Source of the DNA: Mongoliimonas terrestris
GTDB taxonomy: Bacteria > Pseudomonadota > Alphaproteobacteria > Rhizobiales > Pleomorphomonadaceae
NCBI RefSeq assembly: GCF_001927285.1
Contig: NZ_MSIG01000002.1
Coordinates: 248,001-312,000 of the forward strand
Direction of reading: 5' to 3'
DNA: 64,000 bases
A program made the translations under genes and the position numbers. Of this stretch, positions 37,494 to 46,084 are shown piece by piece. A model generated the notes under the pieces. That model did no database searches. It worked only from the letters and a program-made list of their open reading frames with translations, and was not told the DNA's origin. Every line of letters starts with the position of its first letter. Position 1 is the stretch's first letter.

Positions 37494-38087
37494 TCAGAAT
37501 TCCTCGCCGCCGCCGAAGTCCATGTCACCGTCGTCGACGCCCGGATCCTCCGCCGGCGGCTCCTCGGCCGGCGTTTCGGCGGCGTTCGCCTCGTCGCCGG
37601 TGAACATGCCGGCCAGCATGCTGCCGAGCAGCATGCCGCCCGCGACGCCCATGGCGGTCTGCGCTGCGCCGGCCAGGAAGCCGCCGCCGCCCATGCCGCC
37701 ACCCATGCCCGGCCGCATGCTCTGCATGCCGCCGCCCATCGTGCCCATCCCGGCGCGCGCGCCCGTCGTCGGCACCCGGCCGGACATGGCGCCGCCCGCC
37801 GCCCGCGGCGCCGGCGGCCGCGCGCCCCAAAGGCCGCCGAAGCCGCCGCGGCTCTCCGGCTCCGGCGCGGAGGACGCCTCCAGCTCCTCGATGCGCCGCT
37901 GCGCCTCCATCAGCGCCTGCTCCTGCATGACGATCGTCTGGGCCATGTAGTAGGGCGCGCCCGGCTGGGCGGAGATCCGGTCGTGGATGAAACGCTCGGC
38001 TTCCGGGTCGCGCGGCGGCGCCTGCCGCTCCACCGCTTCCAGCTTGCCGAACAGATCACGGATGACGGAACGCTCGTCCTGGTTCAT
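37494..38087 (-). CDS. DUF2076 protein
   Basis: A 197-residue protein with three parts. The N-terminal helical part (MNQDERSVIRDLFGKLEAVE, then YYMAQTIVMQEQALMEAQRRIEELE) is the conserved DUF2076 start, thought to be periplasmic or membrane-associated. The middle (about 95-150) is very rich in Gly and Met (TMGGGMQSM, PGMGGGMGGG) and ends in a hydrophobic AMGVAGGMLLGSMLAGMF segment. The C-terminus is acidic. Length and order fit the family; no function is known. It converges on parE. Confidence 0.88.
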   Translation of the reverse strand: MNQDERSVIRDLFGKLEAVERQAPPRDPEAERFIHDRISAQPGAPYYMAQTIVMQEQALMEAQRRIEELEASSAPEPESRGGFGGLWGARPPAPRAAGGAMSGRVPTTGARAGMGTMGGGMQSMRPGMGGGMGGGGFLAGAAQTAMGVAGGMLLGSMLAGMFTGDEANAAETPAEEPPAEDPGVDDGDMDFGGGEEF

Positions 38088-38285
38088 GCCTTGGCCTCCT
38101 AGACGGGACGCGTCAGGACGGCGCCCCGGGTAACGGACGGCGTCGCTGCACCGTCCTTTCCATCATCTACGAAGGAGCCGGCCGTCATCATCCCGTCGCA
38201 TCCGGGAAATCACGGATCCGCCGCCGGTGCCCTCCCCCCGATGCCTCCTCTTGACGCATCGAGGTCCGAGGCATAGGGTCACCTC

Positions 38286-38720
38286 ATGCCTAGCCCCTCG
38301 ATGCATGCCGACGACGCCGCAAGGCGGGAGCCGAAGTCCGCGCCCGACCTGTCCAGCCGCGCCTATTGGAACGGCACCATCAAGATGAGCCTTTCCAAGT
38401 TCTTCATCCTCAGGGTGCTGCACGACCGTCCCATGCACGGCTACGACATCGCCCGCACGGTGGAGCGCACCACGAACGGCTGCTGCTCGCCGTCGGAGGG
38501 CACCATCTACCCGGTGCTCCGCGAGTTCGAGGAAGGCGGCTATGTCACCTTCGCGGCCGAGGTCGTCGCCGGCCGCGAACGCAAGGTCTACACCCTCACC
38601 GAGAAGGGCAGGGACGCGCTTCGGGTCGCCATCGACGCCTGGATGGAGATCACCGACGCGCTCGTCGCCGCCGACCGGGTGATCCCCCGCCCCGACGGCG
38701 CGGCCTCCTGCTGCGACTGA
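38286..38720 (+). CDS. PadR-family regulator with two cysteine pairs, probable arsenic-responsive regulator
   Basis: A 144-residue winged-helix repressor-type protein. The PadR core runs from FFILRVLHDRPMHGYDIA (39-56) through EGTIYPVLREFEEGGYV (71-87) to ERKVYTLTEKGRDAL. Unusual are two vicinal cysteine pairs, C66-C67 in TNGCCSPS, right beside the recognition helix, and C142-C143 at the very C-terminus. Such pairs could bind trivalent arsenic. The next genes are an MFS exporter and arsH, so it probably controls them. PadR proteins usually respond to phenolics or drugs; arsenic sensing is inferred from the cysteines and context, not known. Confidence 0.85.
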   Translation: MPSPSMHADDAARREPKSAPDLSSRAYWNGTIKMSLSKFFILRVLHDRPMHGYDIARTVERTTNGCCSPSEGTIYPVLREFEEGGYVTFAAEVVAGRERKVYTLTEKGRDALRVAIDAWMEITDALVAADRVIPRPDGAASCCD

Positions 38721-38884
38721 CTCGCCTTCGCCCCGACCGCCCCCGCTCCTGCCCGTCTCGACGCCCGCCCCTTCCGGAGGATCCTGGTGCCCCACCCCTC
38801 GGCCGACCCTTGCGCGGCGCCCATCCTCCTTCGACACGGGTCGCTCGCCGACCGGAGCGGCGCCCTCCCCGCGGCGCGCCGTCC

Positions 38885-40138
38885 ATGATGGCCGCGCTCC
38901 GCCAAGGCCCCCTGCCGCCCGCCGCCCTGGTGGCCATTCTCGGCACCACCCAGGTGATCGGCTACGGCACGCTCTACTACGCCTTCGCCATCCTGGCGGA
39001 GGACATCGCGGCGAGCTTCGCCTGGCCGGTGTCGTGGATCTACGGCGCCTTCTCCGTGGCGCTGCTCGTCGGCGGCTTCGCGGCGCCGCCGGTCGGCCGG
39101 GCGCTCGACCGCCACGGCGCGCCGGCCGTGATGACGGTCGGGTCGGCGGCGGCGGCGCTCGCCCTGGCGGCCACGGCCTTCGCGCCCTCCCCGCTCCTCT
39201 TTGCGGCCGGCCTGATCCTGGTCGAGGTCGCCGCCACCCTCATCCTCTACGACGCTGCCTTCACGGCGCTCGTCCAGGCGTGCGGCACGGGCGCGCGCAG
39301 CCGCATCACCCACCTCACCCTGATCGCCGGCTTCGCCTCCACGCTGTTCTGGCCGCTCACGTCCTTTCTCCACACGGAGGCCGACTGGCGGACGGTGCTT
39401 CTCATCTTCGCCGGCCTGAACCTCTTCGTCGCCCTGCCGCTGCACGCCCTGATGGCCGTCGCCGGCCGCCGGTCCGCCATCGAGCAGCCTACCGCCTCGG
39501 CCGCCCCGGCCCTCCCGCGCGACCCGCCCATGCCCCCGGCGATCGCCAAGCGCGTCTTTCTCCTCGTCACCGTCGGCTTCGCGCTCTCCGGCTTCCTCCT
39601 CTCGGCCCTCCTCGCCCAAATGGTGCCTGCGCTCACCGCCCTCGGGCTCGGCACCTCGGCGCTCGTCGTCTCCACCCTGTTCGGCCCGGCGCAGGTGCTC
39701 GTGCGCTTCGTCAACATGGTGTTCGGCGTCCGCCGCCATCCCCTGGCGGTGACGCTGTTCGGCATGAGCATGCTTCCGGCCGCCGTGCTCATCCTCGCCG
39801 CCTCGGCCCCGGCCGTCGCCGGCGCTGCGGTGTTCGCCATCCTCCTCGGCTTCGGATCCGGCCTGAAGAGCATCGTGCAGGGCACCCTCCCCCTCGCCCT
39901 TTTCGGCGGCGCGTCCTACGGGGCGCGGCTCGGCCGCATGGCGCTGGTGCGCCAGTTCCTCGCCGCCGCGGCGCCCTTCCTGTTCGCCTGGCACCTGGAG
40001 GTGCAGGGTCCGACGCCCGCCCTCCTCACCCTGGCGCTCGTCGGCCTCCTCGGCGTCGCCGCCTTCCTGGAGATCGCCCGCATCCGCCGGGCCCTCCACG
40101 CCGCTCCGGCGGCGCTTACCGCAGAACCCCATGCCTGA
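38885..40138 (+). CDS. MFS transporter, probable arsenite/organoarsenical exporter
   Basis: Inner-membrane protein of 417 residues with about twelve hydrophobic helices in two halves separated by a polar loop near 190-215. Typical MFS features include [21 protein letters not shown] (loop 2-3 type motif with RALDRHG). It lies between a cysteine-rich PadR regulator and arsH; MFS exporters in that position (ArsK, ArsJ type) export trivalent arsenicals or related compounds. ArsJ is usually coupled to a GAPDH gene, absent here. Starts ATG 38885 or 38888. The stop and the arsH start are 13 bases apart. The substrate is inferred from context. Confidence 0.82.
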   Translation: MMAALRQGPLPPAALVAILGTTQVIGYGTLYYAFAILAEDIAASFAWPVSWIYGAFSVALLVGGFAAPPVGRALDRHGAPAVMTVGSAAAALALAATAFAPSPLLFAAGLILVEVAATLILYDAAFTALVQACGTGARSRITHLTLIAGFASTLFWPLTSFLHTEADWRTVLLIFAGLNLFVALPLHALMAVAGRRSAIEQPTASAAPALPRDPPMPPAIAKRVFLLVTVGFALSGFLLSALLAQMVPALTALGLGTSALVVSTLFGPAQVLVRFVNMVFGVRRHPLAVTLFGMSMLPAAVLILAASAPAVAGAAVFAILLGFGSGLKSIVQGTLPLALFGGASYGARLGRMALVRQFLAAAAPFLFAWHLEVQGPTPALLTLALVGLLGVAAFLEIARIRRALHAAPAALTAEPHA

Positions 40139-40151
40139 AGGAGCCCTCGCC

Positions 40152-40904
40152 ATGCGCGGCACCGACCTTCCCGACCACGACGTCTTCCCCGCCCTCGACG
40201 CGCGCTTCCTCGCCCCCGTCGACCCGGATCTCTACGCCCCCGCCGACGGCGCCCGCCATCCGCCGCGCATCCTCCTCCTCTACGGGAGCCTGCGCGAGCG
40301 CTCCTACAGCCGCCTCCTCGCCTACGAGGCCGCCCGCCTTCTGGAGCGCTTCGGCTGCGAGACCCGCATCTACGACCCCACGGGCCTGCCGCTGCCGGAC
40401 GGCGCCCCCGCCGACCACCCGAAGGTGGCGGAACTTCGGGCGCTCAGCGAATGGTCCGAGGGCCAAGTCTGGGTCAGCCCGGAGCGGCACGGCGCCATCA
40501 CGGGCATCATGAAGGCGCAGATCGACTGGATCCCGCTCGCCATCGGCGCCATCCGCCCCACCCAGGGCCGCACCCTCGCGGTCTGCCAGGTCTCCGGCGG
40601 CTCCCAGTCGTTCAACGCGGTGAACACCCTTCGCCTGCTCGGCCGCTGGATGCGCATGGTCACCGTCCCCAACCAGTCGTCCGTGCCGAAGGCGTTCCAG
40701 GAGTTCGACGAGGCCGGCCGCATGAAGCCCGGTCCGCTCTACGAGCGCGTGGTCGACGTGATGGAGGAACTGGTGAAGTTCACCTACCTCGTCCGCGACC
40801 GCTCCGACCGCCTCACCAGCCGCTACAGCGAGCGGCGCGAGGCCGGCCTCAAGGCGGAAAGCATCGCCACCACCCTCGCCGCCAAGGCGGTCGCGAACGA
40901 CTGA
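40152..40904 (+). CDS. arsH: ArsH, NADPH-dependent FMN reductase / organoarsenical oxidase
   Basis: Flavodoxin-like enzyme of 250 residues. It has the FMN-phosphate loop [18 protein letters not shown] (about 44-61), [20 protein letters not shown], and the ArsH-typical [20 protein letters not shown] and [20 protein letters not shown]. ArsH oxidises trivalent methylated or aromatic arsenicals to the less toxic pentavalent form. I chose the ATG at 40152, behind GAAGGAG; an ATG at 40131 overlaps the preceding gene. It is the third gene of a probable arsenic operon with the PadR regulator and the MFS exporter; no arsC or ACR3 gene is in the window. Confidence 0.93.
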   Translation: MRGTDLPDHDVFPALDARFLAPVDPDLYAPADGARHPPRILLLYGSLRERSYSRLLAYEAARLLERFGCETRIYDPTGLPLPDGAPADHPKVAELRALSEWSEGQVWVSPERHGAITGIMKAQIDWIPLAIGAIRPTQGRTLAVCQVSGGSQSFNAVNTLRLLGRWMRMVTVPNQSSVPKAFQEFDEAGRMKPGPLYERVVDVMEELVKFTYLVRDRSDRLTSRYSERREAGLKAESIATTLAAKAVAND

Positions 40905-41049
40905 TACCGAGCGGGTGCCAGCCGGTCCGCCATCCGTCGAAGCCTTCTCCGATCAGGTTGCATCACCGGATCGATGAGAGAATGCTCCACCCTCTCGAAT
41001 CGGAAGCGGTCGGAGGACCGCCGGGCCAGGCGCGCCGGGGAGACGGGAT

Positions 41050-41955
41050 ATGGCGGAGGAACGGAACGGCCCGGCCGGCGGGATCGTCAAGGCGGCCGCG
41101 CTCACCGCCCTCGCCATGGTGGCCTTCGCGGCCAACTCCCTCCTCGCCCGCGCAGCCCTCGTGGACGGCGCCATCGACCCGTGGCGCTACACGGTCGTCC
41201 GGCTCGTCTCCGGCGCGCTCATGCTTCTCGCCCTCCTCGCCTGGCGCGACCGGCGCGCCGCCGCCGCCCGCGCGGGCGGCTGGCTCTCTGGCCTCGCGCT
41301 CTTCGTCTACGCCGTCGCCTTCTCGGTCGCCTACATCCGGATCGGCGCGGCGCTCGGCGCCGTCGTGCTCTTCGCCGTGGTCCAGATCAGCATGGTGACC
41401 TGGGGCATGGTCCAGCGGCAGGGCCCGACCCTCCGCGAGGCGGCGGGCCTTGCCGTCGCCTTCGCGGCCTTCGTCTACCTGGTCTCCCCCGGCCTTGCCG
41501 CGCCCGATCCGGTCGGCACGGCGCTCATGGCCGCCTCCGGGATCGCCTGGGCGGCCTATTCGCTCCGGGCGCGGGGCGTTGCCGATCCGCTCGGCGCGAC
41601 GGCCGGCAACTTCTGGCGCGCCGCCCTCCTCGGCCTGCCGCTCCTCGCCGCCTCCGGCGCGTCCGCCATGACGGCGACGGGCTTCGCCCTCGCCGTCGTC
41701 TCCGGCGCCATCACCTCCGGCGTCGGCTATGCGGTGTGGTACGCGGCCCTCCCCCATCTCACCCCCACCAAGGCGGCCGTGGTCCAGCTCACCGTTCCGG
41801 TGATCGCCGCCTTCGGCGCGGTGACGCTTCTCGACGAACCGCTCACCGTCCGCCTCGTGTTGGCGACCACGGCCATTCTCGCCGGCGTCGCGCTCACCAT
41901 TTCGGCACCCGCCCGGCCGACCCCGGTCAAGGATCGCCCGTCCACGCGATCGTGA
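41050..41955 (+). CDS. EamA/DMT-family transporter
   Basis: Integral membrane protein of 301 residues with ten predicted helices in two EamA repeats (about 10-135 and 150-285). Seen are FAANSLLARAAL at the start of the first repeat, and VSGAITSGVGYAVWYAALPHLTPTKAAVVQLTVPVIAAFGAVTLLDEPLT in the second, the typical DMT end. Members export amino acids, nucleosides or other metabolites; the substrate cannot be inferred. It begins at ATG 41050 and stands alone between arsH and the sigma-factor operon. Confidence 0.9.
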   Translation: MAEERNGPAGGIVKAAALTALAMVAFAANSLLARAALVDGAIDPWRYTVVRLVSGALMLLALLAWRDRRAAAARAGGWLSGLALFVYAVAFSVAYIRIGAALGAVVLFAVVQISMVTWGMVQRQGPTLREAAGLAVAFAAFVYLVSPGLAAPDPVGTALMAASGIAWAAYSLRARGVADPLGATAGNFWRAALLGLPLLAASGASAMTATGFALAVVSGAITSGVGYAVWYAALPHLTPTKAAVVQLTVPVIAAFGAVTLLDEPLTVRLVLATTAILAGVALTISAPARPTPVKDRPSTRS

Positions 41956-42059
41956 TGGGCGCCCGGCGGCCGGGTCTGGCATTTTTCCTGAGGACGAGCG
42001 CGGGCGCCGGCGGTGTAACGGACCGCCCAACGCCGCGAACACCGTGGGGGAGCGCGACG

Positions 42060-42596
42060 GTGCGGAACGAAGACGCGTTGGCCACCCTGATGCGGCAGGC
42101 CCTTGAGGGCGACAAGGCCGCCTATCGGGATTTTCTCGCCCGTGCGGCGGTGGACATCCGCGCGATGGCCCGGCGCCGCCTGCCGGCCTCCGCGCAGGCG
42201 GACCTGGAGGATGTGGTGCAGGAAACCCTGCTGGCGATCCACGCCAAGCGTCACACGTGGCGGCCGGACCGGCCGATCGGTCCATGGCTCGCCGCCATCG
42301 CCCGCTACAAGGCGATCGACGCCATCCGCCGCCGCGGCGCCCGCCCGGCGGAGGATATCGCCGACTACGAGCACCTCATCGCCGCGCCCGAGGTCGAGAC
42401 CGTGTCGGCGCACGACGTCCAGACCGTGCTCGACGCCCTGCCGCCGGGCCAGCGCTCGGTGGTGAGCGCCATCACCTTGGAAGGCCGGTCCATTCGCGAG
42501 ACGGCGACCGGGTTCGGGATGAGCGAAGTCGCCGTTCGGGTGGCGCTCCATCGGGGCCTTGCCGCCATCCGCAGCCGCATGGGACGCACCACATGA
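42060..42596 (+). CDS. ECF RNA polymerase sigma factor (partner of NrsF-type anti-sigma)
   Basis: Alternative sigma factor of 178 residues. Region 2 has AYRDFLARAAVDIRAMARRR and DLEDVVQETLLAIHAKRHTW with the core-binding/-10 recognition pattern; region 4 has LPPGQRSVVSAITLEGRSIR and SEVAVRVALHRGLAAIRSRM for -35 recognition. A GTG at 42060 preceded by GGGGGAG gives the best start. The stop overlaps the NrsF-like gene by four bases (ATGA). In Caulobacter the SigF-NrsF pair of this type answers to metal/oxidative stress; the thioredoxin and CcdA genes downstream fit such a response. Confidence 0.92.
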   Translation: MRNEDALATLMRQALEGDKAAYRDFLARAAVDIRAMARRRLPASAQADLEDVVQETLLAIHAKRHTWRPDRPIGPWLAAIARYKAIDAIRRRGARPAEDIADYEHLIAAPEVETVSAHDVQTVLDALPPGQRSVVSAITLEGRSIRETATGFGMSEVAVRVALHRGLAAIRSRMGRTT

Positions 42597-43234
42597 ACAC
42601 CGACGACCTGATCGCCAGCCTTGCCGACGACGCCGCGCCGGCCCTGCCTCGCCCCGCTCGCCTGCTCGGCCTCGCGCTCGTGGCGGCGGTCGCGGCGACC
42701 GCGGTGGTCTTTGCCCTTCTCCTCGGCTCCGTGCGCGCGGAGGTGACCAACCTCAACGGCGATGCGCGCCTGGCGCTGAAGTTTGCCGTCACCCTCGCCC
42801 TGGTCGGGTCCGCCTTCGTGCTCCTGGCGACCCTCGCTCATCCGGAGCGTCCCCGCCCGCGTGCGTTTGCGATTCTCGGCGTTCCGCTCGCGCTTCTTCT
42901 CGGCGGCGTCCTGTTGGAAGTCGCGGCTCTTCCCGCCGCCGAAATCGGGCCGGCCCTCGTCGGGTCCAACAGCCTCGCCTGCCTCGTCTATGTGCCGCTG
43001 CTCGGCGCACTCCCGCTCGCGGTCCTCCTGACGGCCCTTCGCCGCGCGGCGCCGACGCGGCCGGCCCTTGCAGGTCTAGCTGCCGGCCTTCTCGCGGGTG
43101 GCATCGCGGCCACCGCCTATGGCACCTACTGCCCGGACGACAGCCCCCTCTTCGTCGCCACCTGGTACGGCCTCTCCGTCGGCCTGCTCGCGCTCGCCGG
43201 CGCCGCCGCCGGACAGCGGATCCTGCGCTGGTAG
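42593..43234 (+). CDS. nrsF: NrsF-like anti-sigma factor (DUF1109)
   Basis: Inner-membrane protein of 213 residues with six hydrophobic helices, beginning MNTDDLIASLADDAAP, typical of DUF1109. Two cysteines lie at 130 (SLACLVYV) and 180 (GTYCPDDS). In Caulobacter NrsF, cysteines at nearly identical positions are reported to be needed for sensing, so both are conserved here. It would hold the upstream sigma factor at the membrane until a thiol-reactive or oxidising metal signal arrives. Start overlaps the sigma stop; co-translation is expected. Confidence 0.9.
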   Translation: MNTDDLIASLADDAAPALPRPARLLGLALVAAVAATAVVFALLLGSVRAEVTNLNGDARLALKFAVTLALVGSAFVLLATLAHPERPRPRAFAILGVPLALLLGGVLLEVAALPAAEIGPALVGSNSLACLVYVPLLGALPLAVLLTALRRAAPTRPALAGLAAGLLAGGIAATAYGTYCPDDSPLFVATWYGLSVGLLALAGAAAGQRILRW

Positions 43235-43375
43235 CTCCCCGCCCGCGCGCACCTCTCCGCACACGCGGCGATCACGCGCTTGTGCCCGTAACGGCCGCCG
43301 CGCATCCGCCGAATGACGGAGGACCCGTCCGACAGGACGGGCCGCTCCCCTTCGATGAGCCCGGAGAGATCCTTC

Positions 43376-43780
43376 ATGACCACCCGCCGCGCCCTTCTCG
43401 CCGCCGCCGTTGCGGCCGTCGCCCTCCTCGGCGTCGCCCGTCCCGGCCCCGCCCTCGCCGAGACCGCGACGCCCTTCACCACCGCCGCCTTCGACGCCGC
43501 CAAGGCCGAGGGCAAGTCCATCCTGGTGGAGATCAGCGCCCCCTGGTGCCCCACCTGCAAGGCGCAGAAGCCCATCCTGGCCGACATCAAGGGCAGGCCG
43601 GACTTCGGCCCGCTCGTCATCATGGAAGTGGACTTCGACAGCCAGAAGGACGTGGTGCGCGCCCTCGGCGCCCAGATGCAGAGCACGCTGATCGCCTTCA
43701 AGGGCACCACGGAAACGGGCCGATCCGTCGGCGACACCGATCCGGCCTCCATCGAAGCCCTCGCCCGCTCCGCGCTCTGA
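43376..43780 (+). CDS. Periplasmic thioredoxin-like protein
   Basis: A 134-residue exported protein. A signal peptide (TTRRALLAAAVAAVALLGVA, cleavage about ALAET at 26-30) precedes a thioredoxin-fold domain with the redox motif WCPTC at 57-61. The DsbD C-terminal-like arrangement (AKAEGKSILVEISAPWCPTC) and the adjacent CcdA gene suggest it receives electrons from the membrane partner and reduces periplasmic disulfides. GGAGAG precedes the ATG at 43376. It is 12 bases from ccdA; probably under control of the upstream ECF sigma factor. Confidence 0.88.
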   Translation: MTTRRALLAAAVAAVALLGVARPGPALAETATPFTTAAFDAAKAEGKSILVEISAPWCPTCKAQKPILADIKGRPDFGPLVIMEVDFDSQKDVVRALGAQMQSTLIAFKGTTETGRSVGDTDPASIEALARSAL

Positions 43781-43792
43781 GGTTCGCCCGTC

Positions 43793-44503
43793 ATGATCGG
43801 CTTCGCCTTCCTCGCCGGCGTCCTCTCCATCCTGTCGCCCTGCGTGCTGCCGGTGCTGCCGATCGTGCTCGGGGCGGCGGTGTCTGAGCACCGCCTCGGC
43901 CCGGTGGCGCTTGCCACCGGCCTTGCGCTCTCCTTCACGGCGATCGGCCTCTTCGTCGCCACTGTGGGCTTCGCCATCGGGCTCGACGCCGGGGTGTTCC
44001 GCACCGTCTCGGCCATCCTCTTGATCGGCCTCGGCCTCGCGCTCCTGGTGCCGGCCGCGCAGGTGCGCCTCGCCGCCGCCGCCGGCCCCATGGGCGACTG
44101 GACGGAGCGCCACCTCGGCGGCTTCTCCACCAGCGGCCTCGGCGGCCAGTTCGGCGTCGGTCTGCTGCTCGGCGCGGTGTGGAGCCCGTGCGTCGGCCCG
44201 ACGCTCGGCGCCGCGTCCATCATGGCCGCGCGGGGGGAGAACCTCTGGGCGGTGGCCGCCACCATGCTGGTGTTCGGCATCGGCGCCGGCCTGCCGCTCG
44301 TCGGCCTCGGCTACCTGTCGCGCGAGCGGCTGATGCGGCTTCGCGGCCGCATGCTCTCGGCCGGGTCGGGCGCCAAGTCCATCCTCGGCGCGCTCCTCCT
44401 CGTCGCCGGCGCCCTCATCCTCTCCGGATGGGACAAGCGCCTGGAGACCATCCTGGTGGATATGAGCCCGGAGTGGCTGACCCGCCTTACCACCAGCTTC
44501 TGA
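43793..44503 (+). CDS. ccdA: CcdA/DsbD-type thiol electron transporter
   Basis: Membrane protein of 236 residues with six hydrophobic helices. The two redox cysteines lie in ILSPCVLPVLP (C17) and VWSPCVGPT (about C125), the hallmark of CcdA and the central domain of DsbD. It carries electrons from cytoplasmic thioredoxin to the periplasm, here probably to the thioredoxin-like protein encoded 12 bases upstream. It is the last gene of the sigma/NrsF/thioredoxin unit; a hairpin follows. Confidence 0.93.
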   Translation: MIGFAFLAGVLSILSPCVLPVLPIVLGAAVSEHRLGPVALATGLALSFTAIGLFVATVGFAIGLDAGVFRTVSAILLIGLGLALLVPAAQVRLAAAAGPMGDWTERHLGGFSTSGLGGQFGVGLLLGAVWSPCVGPTLGAASIMAARGENLWAVAATMLVFGIGAGLPLVGLGYLSRERLMRLRGRMLSAGSGAKSILGALLLVAGALILSGWDKRLETILVDMSPEWLTRLTTSF

Positions 44504-44512
44504 GCCAAACAG

Positions 44513-44549
44513 CTCCGGCCGCCGCCCTTTCATGAAAGCGCGGCCGGAG
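44513..44549. terminator. Hairpin between converging ccdA and cupin genes
   Basis: Outer arms CTCCGGCCGC / GCGGCCGGAG enclose a second palindrome, CTTTCATGAAAG. It lies ten bases after the ccdA stop and 12 bases from the stop of the converging cupin gene; no T run is seen, so the terminator call is tentative. Confidence 0.45.
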
Positions 44550-44560
44550 ACCCTGCCCCC

Positions 44561-45043
44561 TCACGCCGCCTTCAGCCTGCCGCGCACCAGGTCCGTCACC
44601 ACGCCCTTCATCCGATAGACGAGGGCGACCGGCAGCGGGTCGGCCCGGCGGCAGAAGGCGAGCTTGCGTACATATCCGTGCACCGTCCAGGTGGACCAGG
44701 TGTTCACGGCGAAATAGGCCACGTCGCCCGGATTGAGGGTCCGGCTCGTTCCGGCCTCGTCGGTCACCGTCACCGAGCCTTCCAGGATCAGCACCGTCTC
44801 CTCCCAGCCGAAATGCCAGCGGAAGGCGCCGTCCGTGCAGTCCCACACGCAGGTGGACGCCGCGCCGTCGAGGCTGCGCGACTGCACGCCGCTGCGGGCG
44901 AACGGGGCGCCCGCCACCACGTGCGCCGGGTTGATCGGCGCCGGCTGCAGGTCGATGGCCTCGAGCGCGCTCGCCACCACCGGTTCCGTCTCCGTCCGCC
45001 GCGCCATCAGGGCGCCGGCCAGCAGTCCGATCAGGATCTTCAC
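44561..45043 (-). CDS. Cupin-domain protein (cupin_3 type)
   Basis: A 160-residue protein. After an N-terminal segment (MKILIGLLAGALMARR, possibly a membrane anchor) comes a small beta-barrel with WDCTDGAFRWHFGWEETVLILEG and LNPGDVAYFAVNTWSTWTVHGYVRK, the pattern of DUF861-type cupins, although only some of the usual metal-binding histidines are present. Function unknown; relatives range from ureidoglycine aminohydrolase to ethanolamine-utilisation proteins. It converges on ccdA and stands alone. Confidence 0.8.
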   Translation of the reverse strand: MKILIGLLAGALMARRTETEPVVASALEAIDLQPAPINPAHVVAGAPFARSGVQSRSLDGAASTCVWDCTDGAFRWHFGWEETVLILEGSVTVTDEAGTSRTLNPGDVAYFAVNTWSTWTVHGYVRKLAFCRRADPLPVALVYRMKGVVTDLVRGRLKAA

Positions 45044-45148
45044 GCGCTTTCCTCCACCCGCGTCACACCAGTGCGCGCAACCCTAGGGACAGGGCCGTCA
45101 GGAAGACGTGAAGCCGATGCGGACAATTCAAACCATCGGCCAATTCGC

Positions 45149-45853
45149 TCAGAGCCCGTGGTCGACGAGGAAGGTGGTGAGGGCGTGCGTCACCGCGATC
45201 GGCCGCTCCAGGCTGGCGAGATGCCCGCACACCGGCATCACCGCCAGCCGCGCGCCGGGGATCTGGTCCACCATCTCCTCGGCCATCTCGCGCGGTGTGA
45301 TCGCATCCCCGTCGCCGACGATCACCAGCGTCGGGCAGGCGATCCGCGGCAGCCCGCCACGTGCGTCCGGACGGCCCATGATGGCCCGCTGCTGCCGCGC
45401 GAAGACCTCCGCCCCGGTTTCCTCGGCCATCGCCCGGACGGTTTCGGTCAGGGCCGCGTCCTCCAGCCGGCTTGGATGGAGCAGCATCGGGATCTGCAGG
45501 TCCGGGATCTCGGCGAACCGCCCGGCCTCCGCGATGGCGATCTGCCGGGTCCGCCGCTCGCTCGCCTCCGGCGTGTCGGCGCGGGCGCTCGTGTCCATCA
45601 GCACCAGGCCGCGCACCCGCTCCGGGGCCGCGCGCATCACCGAGAGCGCCACGTAGCCGCCCATGGAAAGTCCCGCCAGCACAAATCGCTCCGGCGCCAT
45701 CGCCAGAAGTGTCGCGGCGATGTCATCGATCGTCTCCGCCTCTCGATGATTCGCCACCAGGACGGGTCTTTCGCCTTCCATGGCCTTGATCTGGTGGTCG
45801 AAGAGCGTTCCGGTACAGTTGAGGCCGGGTACGAAGATCACCGGATCAGCCAT
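45149..45853 (-). CDS. Alpha/beta hydrolase
   Basis: Cytoplasmic hydrolase of 234 residues. The N-terminus (ADPVIFVPGLNCTGTLFDHQ) gives the oxyanion region, the nucleophile elbow is GLSMGGYVAL around residue 80-90, the acid is in VIVGDGDAITP and the histidine in CGHLASLERP near the C-terminus, so the triad is complete. The ATG at 45853 is preferred over 45886 because MADPVIF is the family-like start. The substrate cannot be inferred. It is divergent from the helicase gene. Confidence 0.9.
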   Translation of the reverse strand: MADPVIFVPGLNCTGTLFDHQIKAMEGERPVLVANHREAETIDDIAATLLAMAPERFVLAGLSMGGYVALSVMRAAPERVRGLVLMDTSARADTPEASERRTRQIAIAEAGRFAEIPDLQIPMLLHPSRLEDAALTETVRAMAEETGAEVFARQQRAIMGRPDARGGLPRIACPTLVIVGDGDAITPREMAEEMVDQIPGARLAVMPVCGHLASLERPIAVTHALTTFLVDHGL

Positions 45854-45935
45854 GTGACACACTCCGAATCTGTTCAGCCGGTTCACCAGACGGGTGAGAA
45901 GTCGGACGAAAACGCATGAAAACCGGCGGAAACGA

Positions 45936-45963
45936 TTGACATCACCCGGTTCGTCCCTATTTT
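45936..45963 (+). promoter_or_regulatory. Sigma-70-type promoter of the RhlE-like gene
   Basis: TTGACA (45936-45941) and TATTTT (45958-45963) are separated by 16 bases. The start of transcription would be near 45970, giving a leader of about 115 bases; long leaders are common in cold-regulated helicase genes. Function is inferred only from the match. Confidence 0.6.
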
Positions 45964-46084
45964 CAGGGTCCGATTGAAGATACGCAACTTCATGCGTGAG
46001 CCATCACGTTTTCTGAACGCGCGGCTGTTACCGATCGAACCCGATACCCCTTCGACACCGTCACGGTTGGAACGCACCTACAAC

